Counted from the first letter of the stretch, positions 29,801-39,513 are shown. The stretch is DNA of 64,000 nt from Lachnoclostridium phytofermentans (GCF_000733755.1 NZ_JPOF01000007.1:310001-374000); one strand, 5' to 3'. The notes: generated from the sequence alone by a model not told the origin. Numbers and translations are program-made.

Positions 29801-30016
29801 GAAATCGAAACAATAAAAAATGGTAGTAAGCATCTAAGTTATATTAATAAAGAGAATGAACTATACGGATTTTGCAACATGTGGAAAAAGGAAGGATATC
29901 AATACAATAAAGTTGATGCTGACGGAAATAATTTCACATTGATTGATGGAGATTATCTATTATATTATACCGATCAATCAGCGGGTAAGGACTACATAAG
30001 TGGGGGTACCCATTAG
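26828..30016 (+). CDS. Large secreted protein L1, unrecognised, possible MucBP-like module
   Basis: The product has 1062 residues from ATG 26828, which fits a signal peptide (KKAVIFVVGLLFIFIFNKG) better than the upstream ATG 26765. It is built of several domains: an N-terminal beta-rich part (to about 190), a module starting IKLQYITESGQSLGGET that resembles MucBP repeats, a middle part with YDVLQGIPTTEKLY, and a conserved C-terminal third. I see no LPxTG, membrane anchor or catalytic motif. It recalls uncharacterised Firmicute secreted proteins (perhaps DUF5704), but I cannot verify this. It follows s2 and overlaps the leader of s3. The DNA from 28994 onward is nearly identical to that of L2. 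Confidence 0.75.
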   Translation: MKKAVIFVVGLLFIFIFNKGYVYAKDNTTEKPKVDMEKGIIKFITVDTKATTSIRWKTVGFTVRGKTCNTKGDSTYNGGNPIASKPYGILHLVKGVSEPIGEYVYTTFTLKEQDVKDALIDAGLENLTVGSTVYLNGIFQVTHDGKDYGKKKYTLQEIQNAESWRNPNDFVDRFDIPVKFDPAKEDIKLQYITESGQSLGGETELAKILPNEIYKLTSKNISKQKNNYYLKKIYTYNLTSGKKITESKSVNINSKNYDSLVEEIMNKDIKQVVGGTKVVAVMAQKPPKPVDEESTITIPVQIPYPYGVIAADERDNEEYDVLQGIPTTEKLYSNVFADNYLLGYTFTRKYGKRVYIVEASKTYHLKWQELDPKTNKTVTKEKDETVTKTVYVEREYSFWKVDNLEYYKINKATVSNYALPGGTVTLSPKGYSIPNLSYIHQDNDKEHMIEPVEDSTTTLTLVSASHSGENPPNEDFTEEVEGKIKEIKVRNDRLVFNGKVIMDNNYQEKETKKPEEIEESVETIEADVLYGSGLMIDRDKANGTYQSTGQVSYILVDSIGTTTLVHNPSFPITGLTGVTIHTPTVCDAYISNKASQNQMISPDLSLNPLVLDTDFNLLLPTVGEHLYIEGYGYRDYSNYIASRQVMFPFDVYQNGRYIRSGTWVDLYSDSTNFYLPIWVDEGKYTINLRSLSINAAANGGTARTERMANLSLENYTAIDSLYVEVSGRLYDFKLVDISDYPTWQNVFRKSNSLKTTGFFYSLGTKNQNGIETGRNSKYTLPLVNGSHPTYKNIGAVKTGYVTRFQLTTIGNMYGNQDYILITPKFYYVDKFGKNRQEVDLYYSETFKGKKQTLVKVGSDVDKLNIKAYRLGDPYFSVPENEIKIKSDVTGKSSKQVLGNKMNLFTFNRILIQENLRTYIGRNYTPTGTVPAGVDPGKVTKSMQKWYGEYYLPSDIHAVPKNYPVIEYARQNYGIDYKENFWLRKGYIIVNFEIETIKNGSKHLSYINKENELYGFCNMWKKEGYQYNKVDADGNNFTLIDGDYLLYYTDQSAGKDYISGGTH

Positions 30017-30680
30017 AGGGGGAGAGTATATGAATAAAATACTAAAAAAATTAATCAATAGTATCATGGTAATCGTACTCACCTTAACTGCTATAGCACC
30101 GGCAAGCGTTAAGGCTGCGACTGCAGTAAGCTACATTACGAAAGAAGAATTTGTTAAGCTCGTAGTGAAAGAGCTTAAAATCAAGGTAGATGAAAGCAGT
30201 TCGAAACATCCATATGTAGATGCAGCCATTCGAGCAGGTGTTATGACAAAGTATACGATTGGGAGCAAGCATAATAGTTATCTTACCAAGGGGGATGCTG
30301 CTGTCATCTTAGTCAATGCAGATATCTATCTACATGGAGAAACGGTCAGCGATGAGCTATTACAATTGATATTATCTAGTAGAATTTCGGATATTACAAG
30401 CGTTTCTAGTGCGAGAAGACCATATATTGCAAAAGCATATGCTTTAGGCTTTATTACTGGTACATCAGACGGCATTTACACACGTACTCGTAGTATGAAA
30501 GTTGGTCAAAAAATATCGTTAAGTACAGCTAAGAACTTAGTAAGTATGCTAAACAACAAAGAGAAGCGCTCTAAAATCACGGATGATGGTCAATTGATTC
30601 GCACCACCAATCTTCCAGAATTTGCAGAGTTTTATCCTTACATATTAGCAGACTTTCCTAATAGCTATTATGCTTGGGAA
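28994..30680 (+). repeat. Long near-identical repeat, copy 1 (L1 3' end plus s3 5' half)
   Basis: The block matches 35469-37034 almost base for base. Copy 1 has 121 extra bases (29847-29967). Upstream of 28994 and downstream of about 30680 the two loci differ clearly, so the block has sharp edges and looks like a recent duplication or gene conversion. Confidence 0.85.
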
Positions 30681-31346
30681 TTCGATTTTATGAAGTATAA
30701 ATCAAACGGAAAACCTTTATACGGGACTAAATACTGGGTTAATTTGAAAGATTACGCAGCTCCTAAGGATTTTAAAAATATAGGGAATGGAGAGAAGGTT
30801 TGGTATTTTGCTGCGGTAAATGGAAGGGAAAAAATGACAGCGAAAGAAGTTTACGATTTATCTGTTGATAAATGGGTAGCAAATGCAGAGAAGTATCTGA
30901 ATTTAGTATTCAATGTAAATTACAAGAACTTAAAGAATGATAAAGAGTGGTACAAAGGAATTCAGGAAACGCATTCTCAATACGGAAATGAAGATTATGA
31001 ATATTATCAATTAAATAATTATATTGAAGCTGCAATTAAAAACAAAACGATTGTAGAAAGTAAATACATTGGAGTTGATAAATCCAGTATTTACATGTGT
31101 ATGGATAGTGTTTATATTCGTGCACATGTAAAGTATCGTATCATTTCCAGTAAAAGTTTAGAGCGTGTTGCACTCTCTCCAATTATCTATACAAACTATG
31201 ATTATCCAAACATAAATAATATTAAGTTAGGAGAGTGGAGGGACTGTTATCTAGACATTGAAGTTACGAATGAATATTTGAACTGTGGTATAAGAGAGGC
31301 TATTATCAACGACTACTTTCATGATAACAGGGTGGTGTTTAAATAG
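30030..31346 (+). CDS. Secreted SLH-like small surface protein s3
   Basis: The 438-residue protein belongs to the second subtype of the small family. A signal peptide (LTLTAIAPASVKAA cleavage region) is followed by SLH-like stretches at about 30-100 (ending NSYLTKGDAAVILVNADIYL) and 115-180 (SDITSVSSARRPYIAKAYAL, then ISLSTAKNLVSML). A linker GQLIRTTNLPEFAEFYPYIL leads to the variable C-terminal domain. GAGGGGGAG precedes ATG 30030. The stop TAG overlaps a GTG, as in the other s-L pairs, but the L frame here ends after four codons, so its L partner has been lost. Confidence 0.8.
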   Translation: MNKILKKLINSIMVIVLTLTAIAPASVKAATAVSYITKEEFVKLVVKELKIKVDESSSKHPYVDAAIRAGVMTKYTIGSKHNSYLTKGDAAVILVNADIYLHGETVSDELLQLILSSRISDITSVSSARRPYIAKAYALGFITGTSDGIYTRTRSMKVGQKISLSTAKNLVSMLNNKEKRSKITDDGQLIRTTNLPEFAEFYPYILADFPNSYYAWEFDFMKYKSNGKPLYGTKYWVNLKDYAAPKDFKNIGNGEKVWYFAAVNGREKMTAKEVYDLSVDKWVANAEKYLNLVFNVNYKNLKNDKEWYKGIQETHSQYGNEDYEYYQLNNYIEAAIKNKTIVESKYIGVDKSSIYMCMDSVYIRAHVKYRIISSKSLERVALSPIIYTNYDYPNINNIKLGEWRDCYLDIEVTNEYLNCGIREAIINDYFHDNRVVFK

Positions 31347-31486
31347 TGGAACTGTATTAGCCAATGCAGGAAATGCAGGTATAATTTTTGAGACATGATG
31401 AATTTATTAAGCGGATAATAAATATAGAATAAAATGGAATTTCAAAACAGTATTGTATTTTTAGAATAAAGAGGAGGAGAGAGTAT
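31347..31486 (+). repeat. Conserved s-gene leader, copy 1
   Basis: About 140 bases, including a TATAAT box at 31380-31385 and the GGAGGAGAG ribosome site, are repeated before s6 (37891-38035) and s7 (39576-39720) with few changes. It probably carries the promoter for each small gene. Confidence 0.8.
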
Positions 31487-32803
31487 ATGAAAAAAACACT
31501 AAAAAAGTTAATCATTAGTATCATGGTAATCGTACTCACCTTAACTGCTATAGCACCGGCAAACGTTAAGGCTGCGACTGCAGTAAGCTACATTACGAAA
31601 GAAGAATTTGTTAAGCTCGTAGTGAAAGAGCTTAAAATCAAGGTAGATGAAAGCAGTTCGAAACATCCATATGTAGATGCAGCCATTCGAGCAGGAGTTA
31701 TGACAAAGTATACGATTGGGAGCAAGTATAATAGTTATCTTACCAAGGGGGATGCTGCTGTCATCTTAGTCAATGCAGATATCTATCTACATGGAGAAAC
31801 GGTCAGCGATGAGCTATTACAATTGATATTATCTAGTAGAATTTCGGATATTACAAGCGTTTCTAGTGCGAGAAGACCATATGTTGCAAAAGCATATGCT
31901 TTAGGCTTTATTACTGGTACATCAGATGGCATTTATACACGTACGCGTAGTATGAAAGTTGGTCAAAAAATATCGTTAAGTACAGCTAAGAACTTAGTAA
32001 GTATGCTAAACAACAAAGAGAAGCGCTCTAAAATCACGGATGATGGTCAACTGATCCGTACCACCAATCTTCCAGAATTTGCAGAGTTTTATCCTTACAT
32101 ATTAGCAGACTTTCCAAATAACTATTATGATTGGGAGTTTAATTTTATGCAGTATTCGACATCAAAGGGGCCTTTATATGGTACGAAGAACTGGGTGAAT
32201 CTAAAAGATTACGCAGCTCCTAAGGATTTTGACAAGATAGGGAATGGAGAGAAGATTTGGTATTGGGCTGCAGTAAATGGAAGAGAAAAAATGACAGCGA
32301 AAGAAGTTTACGATTTATCTGTAGATAAATGGGTGGCTAATGCAGAGAAGTATCTGAATTTAGTATTCAATGTAAATTACAAGAACTTAAAGAATGATAA
32401 AGAGTGGTACAAAGGAATTCAGGAAACGCATTCTCAATACGGAAATGAAGATTATGAATATTATCAACTAAATAATTATATTGAAGCAGCCATTAAAAAT
32501 AAAACTATTGTAGAAAGTAAATACATTGGAGTTGATAAATCCAGTATTTATATGTGCATGGATAGTGTTTATATACGTGCACATGTAAAGTATCGTATCA
32601 TTTCCAGTGAAAGTTTAGAACGTGTTGCTCTCTCTCCAATTATATACACAAACTATACTTATCCAAATATTAAAAATGTTAGATTAGGAGAGTGGAGGGA
32701 CTGTTATTTGGATATCGAAGTCACGAATGATTATTTGAACTGTGGTATATATGAGGCGGTTATCAACGATTATTTCCATGAAAATAGGGTGGTGTTTAAA
32801 TAG
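31487..32803 (+). CDS. Secreted SLH-like small surface protein s4
   Basis: The 438-residue paralogue is nearly identical to s3 in its first 205 residues and also close to it in much of the C-terminal half (for example LVFNVNYKNLKNDKEWYKG is shared), differing mainly in the NYYDWEFNFMQYSTSKGPLY stretch. GAGGAGGAGAG precedes the ATG. The TAG stop shares its G with the GTG start of L2, so s4 and L2 are translationally coupled. Confidence 0.8.
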   Translation: MKKTLKKLIISIMVIVLTLTAIAPANVKAATAVSYITKEEFVKLVVKELKIKVDESSSKHPYVDAAIRAGVMTKYTIGSKYNSYLTKGDAAVILVNADIYLHGETVSDELLQLILSSRISDITSVSSARRPYVAKAYALGFITGTSDGIYTRTRSMKVGQKISLSTAKNLVSMLNNKEKRSKITDDGQLIRTTNLPEFAEFYPYILADFPNNYYDWEFNFMQYSTSKGPLYGTKNWVNLKDYAAPKDFDKIGNGEKIWYWAAVNGREKMTAKEVYDLSVDKWVANAEKYLNLVFNVNYKNLKNDKEWYKGIQETHSQYGNEDYEYYQLNNYIEAAIKNKTIVESKYIGVDKSSIYMCMDSVYIRAHVKYRIISSESLERVALSPIIYTNYTYPNIKNVRLGEWRDCYLDIEVTNDYLNCGIYEAVINDYFHENRVVFK

Positions 32804-35800
32804 TGGGAGCCAGCTTAAAAAGATTAACGCTATTAGGATGCACTTTAATATGCATATTGATTGTGGTTATATATTTTTTTGTAGGTAACGAATGTGTAAA
32901 TGCAAAAACTGTTTCAGACGGAGATTACCAGATTATTTTTGATGATACAGGAAATGAAATTACTAGATTACAAATAAAAGGAAAAACAGGAACAATCTAT
33001 TTGCATGGAAAACATGCCAGGGCAACCACTACGATAAATTATCGTACTTTTGGTTTTAATTTTACCTTAAAGGATAGTGGGGGGGATCCTAGAGGACTTG
33101 GAGTGGATAATTATAAATATATTGAACGTTCAAACGATGATGGAGGGGGTAATAACCCTTTCCAACCAGATGAAGACTTTGTAGTTGACACTTATCGTTT
33201 GGATGGAGAGCAAGTCATCGATGCCATGATTACACTTATGAAAAATCAAAAAAAAGATGACGGATCTAAAATGTATAAGAGCAACATTGAGATAAACGCT
33301 GAGCTTGCGAACGGTGTTACCGTATACATGTCAAATGCATTTAAAGTAATTGAAAAAACAGGAGAAGGAACAGATGACTATATAGAAAGAGGAAAATTGT
33401 GTCATTCATGCAAAGATATACTTCAGGAAGTTTGGAATCAATTTGGAGTGGGTTGGTCAGAGAACACAAAAAATGTTCTTCCTTACTATTATGATAATCC
33501 TATTAAATTCCAACTAATCTCATATAAGTATAATGTTGTCTATATCGACCAGGAAGATTATGAGAATGGAAAAACAGGAAAAGATTCCATACTTTCTACT
33601 CCGGCTAAAGACCTGAAGACGTACCCTGGAAGCGAAAGTGGGTTTGTGATTGAAGATCCAGCCAATATTGATATTAAAGGAACAGCATATGAATATGCCG
33701 GAAAAAGTTATTACAAGTATAATGATAGTAACACGTTCTACAATGCTACATTAAAGGACGGAGTGATATCAGCAAAACATCAATATCAAAGTGATGCAAC
33801 ATTATATGTCTTAGTAAAGAATAAGGGTAACATAGATGTTGTTGTAAAGTATGTTGATAAGGATGGAAAAGTTCTGAAAGATAATATCAATGGTGGAAAG
33901 TTATCGAAAGGGAAGGCCTATACTCACAACTTGGAAACCCATTCTCAAAAGGTGGAACAGCATATGCATACACTGGAGAATTTAGTTACACATGGCATTC
34001 AGAGGCCAGTAATAAAGAAAAAACATATAGTACTTCTGGAAACCCACCGAAATTTACGCTTAATGATGTTAAAGATAAGACAACGGTATATTTAACATTA
34101 GTATATAAACCAAATGGTAAGCCAAGCCAGTCACCTATTAATATTAATTTTATGGAGCCTAAACCAGACGGGGCTATAAAGGCAGATGCTTATGGTAATG
34201 AGATGTTTGATGTGGAACAGGGGATTCCAACTACTGAAACATTATATGGATTAGTTCATGGGTCAGAATACCTTATTGAAGCAAATTTTAAAAAAAATGA
34301 AGGAAATTATCTATTACCGGTTAAAGTTTCTAAAACTTATATCCTTAAGTGGAATGAGCCTGTAGAAGATACAGTGGATGATAAAGGAAATGTAGTTAAA
34401 CATCCTCCTATCCCGAAAAGCGAAACAATAAACATTGAACAGGAAGTCTATATTGAGCGAGCTTATTCCTATACTGAAATCAGCGATATCAGTTACTATA
34501 AGATAAAAGAGGCGGTGCTTGAGAATTATGCGTTACCAAATAGCAAGTTAACTCTAAATCCCAAGGGATATACAGTTCCAAATCTAAACTATAAGCATTA
34601 TGAGTCTAGCGCGGACATTGATGCCAACGAACATCTACAAAAACCAAAGCAAGTCACAAGCGGAATTGTTCTGAAAGCACAAACGATAGATGGAGGAATG
34701 AAGCGGCCTGACGTTCCTACGGAAGATTTTAAGTCCATGGTAGACAGTCAGGTAGATAAGATAAAAGTGAGAAATGACTTTTTTGAGTTTGATTCCAAGG
34801 TAGTGTTAGAGTCAGGATACAAGGAAGCGGCGGCTTCGGATATCAATACCAGTGCAGTAGCAAAACCAAACTTAACGGGGGATACGGTATTATTTCAAGC
34901 AAATAACGTGATACAAGGTGAAAAATCAAATGGAGAGAATTCTTCCCAAGGACAACTTGTGTATGAGAAAGTAATTGATTTTAATTCTTCTACGGGAGAC
35001 AACTTAACCTTTGACGTACCAAATGTCAATAAGGTTGTCATCCATACCCCAACGGTATGTGATGCAAAGGTAGAAACGAATCGAAAAGATAATCAAATGC
35101 TTGCCCCGGATGAAACGAGAGCTTCCTTAATATTAGACCGTCCATTCCAAATATACTTACCTACAACTGGAACTCATAGAAGTATAAAAGGATATGGGTT
35201 CCGGGATTATTCGAAATATATTGCGAGTCGCCAGGTAACGTTCCCTTTTGATGTATATCGAAATGAAAGTTATATTAAAGCAGGGACTTGGGTTGAATTA
35301 AATTCAGATACTACAACTTTTTATTTGCCTATCTGGGTAGAGGAAGGAAAATATACGATTAATTTTCGCAGTATAAGTATCAATGCTACTGCGAATGGTG
35401 GTATCTCAAATACGGAAAGATTGGCGAATCTAAGATTAGAGAATTACACTGCTACTGATAGTTCGAATGTTGAGGTATCGGGACGATTGTATGACTTTAA
35501 GTTGGTTGATATTTCAGATTATCCAACTTGGCAAAATGTCTTTCGAAAAAGTAATTCTTTAAAAACTACAGGTTTTTTCTATTCCCTAGGAACAAAAAAC
35601 CAAAATGGTATAGAAACGGGAAGAAATTCTAAATATACATTACCATTGGTGAATGGAAGCCATCCAACCTATAAAAATATTGGAGCTATTAAAACCGGTT
35701 ATGTCACAAGATTTCAATTAACAACCATTGGGAATATGTATGGCAACCAAGATTATATACTTATAACACCTAAATTCTATTATGTTGATAAGTTTGGAAA

Positions 35801-36353
35801 GAATAGACAAGAGGTAGATTTATACTATTCTGAAACTTTTAAAGGGAAAAAACAAACGCTAGTAAAGGTTGGTAGTGATGTTGATAAGCTAAACATAAAA
35901 GCATATCGACTTGGTGATCCATACTTTTCGGTACCTGAGAACGAGATTAAGATAAAATCGGATGTGACAGGGAAAAGTTCAAAACAAGTGTTAGGAAACA
36001 AGATGAATTTATTTACGTTCAATAGAATACTAATTCAGGAGAACTTAAGAACCTATATAGGAAGAAACTATACTCCAACGGGAACCGTTCCAGCTGGTGT
36101 GGACCCAGGCAAAGTTACTAAGTCAATGCAAAAATGGTACGGGGAATATTATTTACCAAGTGACATCCATGCGGTACCTAAAAATTATCCTGTGATAGAG
36201 TATGCAAGACAAAATTATGGAATCGATTATAAAGAAAACTTTTGGTTAAGAAACGGATATATCATCGTTAATTTTAAAATCGAAACAATAAAAAATGGTA
36301 GTAAGCATCTAAGTTATATTATACCGATCAATCAGCGGGTAAGGACTACATAA
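32803..36353 (+). pseudogene. Large secreted protein L2, broken by a frameshift and a 3' deletion
   Basis: L2 is a paralogue of L1. The first frame runs 32803-34095 and the second 34152-36353. Between about 33925 and 33950 the protein-like reading moves to the -1 frame: after KDGKVLKDNINGGKLSKGKA the sensible sequence continues in the other frame as SKGGTAYAYTGEF and joins without gap to MEPKPDGAIKADAYG. Repaired, it would be about 1180 residues, with an N-terminal membrane segment (LLGCTLICILIVVIYFFV) and a MucBP-like module at VVVKYVDKDGK. At the 3' end a 121-base deletion relative to L1 changes the last residues. The C-terminal third is nearly identical to L1. Confidence 0.8.
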
Positions 36354-37034
36354 GTGGGGGTACCCATTAGAGGGGGAGAGTATATGAATAAAATACTAAA
36401 AAAATTAATCAATAGTATCATGGTAATCGTACTCACCTTAACTGCTATAGCACCGGCAAGCGTTAAGGCTGCGACTGCAGTAAGCTACATTACGAAAGAA
36501 GAATTTGTTAAGCTCGTAGTGAAAGAGCTTAAAATCAAGGTAGATGAAAGCAGTTCGAAACATCCATATGTAGATGCAGCCATTCGAGCAGGTGTTATGA
36601 CAAAGTATACGATTGGGAGCAAGCATAATAGTTATCTTACCAAGGGGGATGCTGCTGTCATCTTAGTCAATGCAGATATCTATCTACATGGAGAAACGGT
36701 CAGCGTTGAGCTATTACAATTGATATTATCTAGTAGAATTTCGGATATTACAAGCGTTTCTAGTGCGAGAAGACCATATATTGCAAAAGCATATGCTTTA
36801 GGCTTTATTACTGGTACATCAGACGGCATTTACACACGTACTCGTAGTATGAAAGTTGGTCAAAAAATATCGTTAAGTACAGCTAAGAACTTAGTAAGTA
36901 TGCTAAACAACAAAGAGAAGCGCTCTAAAATCACGGATGATGGTCAACTGATCCGCACCACCAATCTTCCAGAATTTGCAGAGTTTTATCCTTACATATT
37001 AGCAGACTTTCCTAATAGCTATTATGCTTGGGAG
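35469..37034 (+). repeat. Long near-identical repeat, copy 2 (L2 3' end plus s5 5' half)
   Basis: This matches 28994-30680. The first 853 bases align without gaps; then 121 bases present in copy 1 are missing at a TATATTA microhomology (end at 36321), and alignment continues into the first 220 codons of s5. Confidence 0.85.
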
Positions 37035-37700
37035 TTCAAATTTATGCAGTACTCAACATCAAAGGGGCCTTTATATGGAACGAAGAACTGGGTGAATTTA
37101 AAAGATTATGCAGCTCCTAAAGATTTCGCAAAAATAGGGAATGGAGAAAAGGTTTGGTATTGGGCTGCAGTAAATGGGAGAGAAAAAATGACAGCGAAAG
37201 AAGTATACGACTTATCTGTAGATAAATGGGTCGCAAATACTGAGAAATATTTAGACCTTGTATTTAATGTAAATTATAAGACCTTAAAGAATGATAAAAA
37301 GTGGTACAAAGGAATCCAGGAAACGCATTGTCAATATGAAAATGAAGATTATGAATATAAATGGCTAAATAGATATATTGAAGCTGCCACAAAAAACAAA
37401 ACGATTGTAGAAAGTAAATACATTGGGGTTGATAAATCCAGTATTTATATGTGCATGGATAGAGTTTATATTCGTGCACATGTAAAATACCGTATTATTT
37501 CCAGTGAAAATTTAGAACGTGTTGCACTTTCTCCGATTATATATACAAGCTATACTTACCCGGACCTAAACAATATTAAATTAGGAGAATGGAGAGACTG
37601 TTATCTGGATATCGAAGTCACGAATGATTATCTAAACTGTGGTATAAAAGAGGCGATTATCAACGATTATTTGCATGATATCAGGGTGGTGATTAAATAG
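36384..37700 (+). CDS. Secreted SLH-like small surface protein s5
   Basis: This 438-residue paralogue is nearly identical to s3 over residues 1-210, with an Asp-to-Val change in ETVSVELLQL, then diverges. Its C-terminal half carries its own variants, such as KWYKGIQETHCQYENEDYEY and a C-terminal LHDIRVVIK. It starts at ATG 36384 after GAGGGGGAG. The TAG stop overlaps the GTG of a truncated L remnant. Confidence 0.8.
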   Translation: MNKILKKLINSIMVIVLTLTAIAPASVKAATAVSYITKEEFVKLVVKELKIKVDESSSKHPYVDAAIRAGVMTKYTIGSKHNSYLTKGDAAVILVNADIYLHGETVSVELLQLILSSRISDITSVSSARRPYIAKAYALGFITGTSDGIYTRTRSMKVGQKISLSTAKNLVSMLNNKEKRSKITDDGQLIRTTNLPEFAEFYPYILADFPNSYYAWEFKFMQYSTSKGPLYGTKNWVNLKDYAAPKDFAKIGNGEKVWYWAAVNGREKMTAKEVYDLSVDKWVANTEKYLDLVFNVNYKTLKNDKKWYKGIQETHCQYENEDYEYKWLNRYIEAATKNKTIVESKYIGVDKSSIYMCMDRVYIRAHVKYRIISSENLERVALSPIIYTSYTYPDLNNIKLGEWRDCYLDIEVTNDYLNCGIKEAIINDYLHDIRVVIK

Positions 37701-37860
37701 TGATAGCCAATTCTAAAAAATTAAAGTTAATAGGTTGTACTGTAATATGCTTGTTTATTGTAGTTATGGCTTTTTTTATGGGCAACGAATATATGAATGC
37801 AGAAACTGTTTTTGACGGAGATTACTAGTTTTTTGTGACGATGGTAATGAATTAAAGTAG
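37700..37860 (+). pseudogene. Remnant 1 of a large-protein gene (signal region only)
   Basis: From GTG 37700 the frame codes for 42 residues (SKKLKLIGCTVICLFIVVMA and on to TVFDGDY), clearly homologous to the N-terminus of L2, then hits TAG at 37826-37828, where L2 has CAG. Similar sequence continues to about 37860 and then stops. The rest of the gene is gone. Confidence 0.85.
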
Positions 37861-37890
37861 AGATAAACATAAGAAATATTTAGTATATTT

Positions 37891-38035
37891 AGAACTGTAT
37901 TAGCAAAACCAATGCAGGAAATTCAGGGTATAATTTTTGAGTTATGATGAATTTGTTAGGCGGATAATAGATATAGAATAAAATAGAATTTCAAAACTGT
38001 ATTGTATTTTTAGAATAAAGAGGAGGAGAGAGGAT
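37891..38035 (+). repeat. Conserved s-gene leader, copy 2
   Basis: This matches 31347-31486 and 39576-39720, with the TATAATTTTTGAG box and the GGAGGAGAG site before s6. Confidence 0.8.
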
Positions 38036-39352
38036 ATGAAAAGAACACTAAAAAAGTTAATCATTAGTATCATGGTAATCGTACTCACCTTAACTGCGAT
38101 AGCACCGGCAAGCGTTAAGGCTGCGACTGCAGTAAGCTACATTACGAAAGAAGAATTTGTTAAGCTCGTAGTGAAAGAGCTTAAAATCAAGGTAGATGAA
38201 AGCAGTTCGAAACATCCATATGTAGATGCAGCCATTCGAGCAGGTGTTATGACAAAGTATACGATTGGGAGCAAGCATAATAGTTATCTTACCAAGGGGG
38301 ATGCTGCTGTCATCTTAGTCAATGCAGATATCTATCTACATGGAGAAACGGTCAGCGATGAGCTATTACAATTGATATTATCTAGTAGAATTTCGGATAT
38401 TACAAGCGTTTCTAGTGCGAGAAGACCATATATTGCAAAAGCATATGCTTTAGGCTTTATTACTGGTACATCAGACGGCATTTACACACGTACTCGTAGT
38501 ATGAAAGTTGGTCAAAAAATATCGTTAAGTACAGCTAAGAACTTAGTAAGTATGCTAAACAACAAAGAGAAGCGCTCTAAAATCACTGATGATGGTCAAC
38601 TGATCCGTACCACCAATCTTCCAGAATTTGCAGAGTTTTATCCTTACATATTAGCAGATTTTCCAAATAGTTATTATGCTTGGGAGTTCAGTTTTATGCG
38701 GTATAAGTCAAACGGAAAACCTTTATACGGGACTAAAAACTGGATTAATTTAAAAGATTACGCAGCTCCTAAAGATTTTGATAAGATAGGGAATGGAGAG
38801 AAAATTTGGTATTGGGCTGCGGTAAGTGGAAGAGAAAAAATGACAGCAAAAGAATTTTATGATTTATCTGTAGATGAATGGGTAGCAAATGCTGAGAAAT
38901 ATTTAAAATTGGTATTCAATGTAAATTACAAGACCTTAAAGAATGATAAAAAGTGGTACCAAGGAGTCAAGGAAACAGATTCTCAATATGGAAATGAAGA
39001 GTATGAATATAAACGATTAAATAGATATATTGAAGCCGCCGTTAAAAACAAAACGATTGTAGAAAGTAAATATATTGGAGTCGATAAATCCAGTATTTAT
39101 ATGTGTATGGACTGGATTTATATTCGAGCACATGTAAAATATCGTATTATTTCCAGTAAAAGTTTGGAGCGTATTGAACTCTCTCCTATTATCTATACAA
39201 ACTATGATTATCCGGATATATATAATATTAAATTAGGAGAGTGGAGAGACTGTTATTTGGATATCAAAGTTAAAAATGAATATTTGAACTGTGGTATAGG
39301 AGAGGCGATTATTAACGACTATTTTTATGATAACAGGGTGGTGTTTAAATAG
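38036..39352 (+). CDS. Secreted SLH-like small surface protein s6
   Basis: This is the last intact small paralogue, 438 residues. Residues 1-205 are almost the same as in s3, s4 and s5. The C-terminal domain is a mosaic: RYKSNGKPLYGTK resembles s3, whereas NVNYKTLKNDKKWY resembles s5. Together with remnant 2 and the following leader it forms a unit (38036-39720) that is a tandem copy of 36384-38035. Confidence 0.8.
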   Translation: MKRTLKKLIISIMVIVLTLTAIAPASVKAATAVSYITKEEFVKLVVKELKIKVDESSSKHPYVDAAIRAGVMTKYTIGSKHNSYLTKGDAAVILVNADIYLHGETVSDELLQLILSSRISDITSVSSARRPYIAKAYALGFITGTSDGIYTRTRSMKVGQKISLSTAKNLVSMLNNKEKRSKITDDGQLIRTTNLPEFAEFYPYILADFPNSYYAWEFSFMRYKSNGKPLYGTKNWINLKDYAAPKDFDKIGNGEKIWYWAAVSGREKMTAKEFYDLSVDEWVANAEKYLKLVFNVNYKTLKNDKKWYQGVKETDSQYGNEEYEYKRLNRYIEAAVKNKTIVESKYIGVDKSSIYMCMDWIYIRAHVKYRIISSKSLERIELSPIIYTNYDYPDIYNIKLGEWRDCYLDIKVKNEYLNCGIGEAIINDYFYDNRVVFK

Positions 39353-39513
39353 TGGTATTCTATTCAAAAAAATTAAAGTTAATAGATTGTACTGCAATAT
39401 GTTTATTAATTGTAGTTATGGCTTTTTTTATGGGAAACGAATATGTGAATGCAGAAACTGTTTTTGACGGAGATTACTAGTTTTTTTGTGACGATGGTAA
39501 TGAATTAAAGTAG
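39352..39513 (+). pseudogene. Remnant 2 of a large-protein gene (signal region only)
   Basis: GTG 39352 opens 42 codons homologous to remnant 1 and to the L2 N-terminus, ending at the same TAG position (39478-39480). The shared nonsense codon shows that the truncation came before the duplication. Confidence 0.85.

Noticed and set aside
33925-33955. Programmed -1 frameshift in L2
   Set aside because: No X-XXY-YYZ heptamer in the right phase and no clear downstream pseudoknot; the neighbouring paralogues show plain decay.
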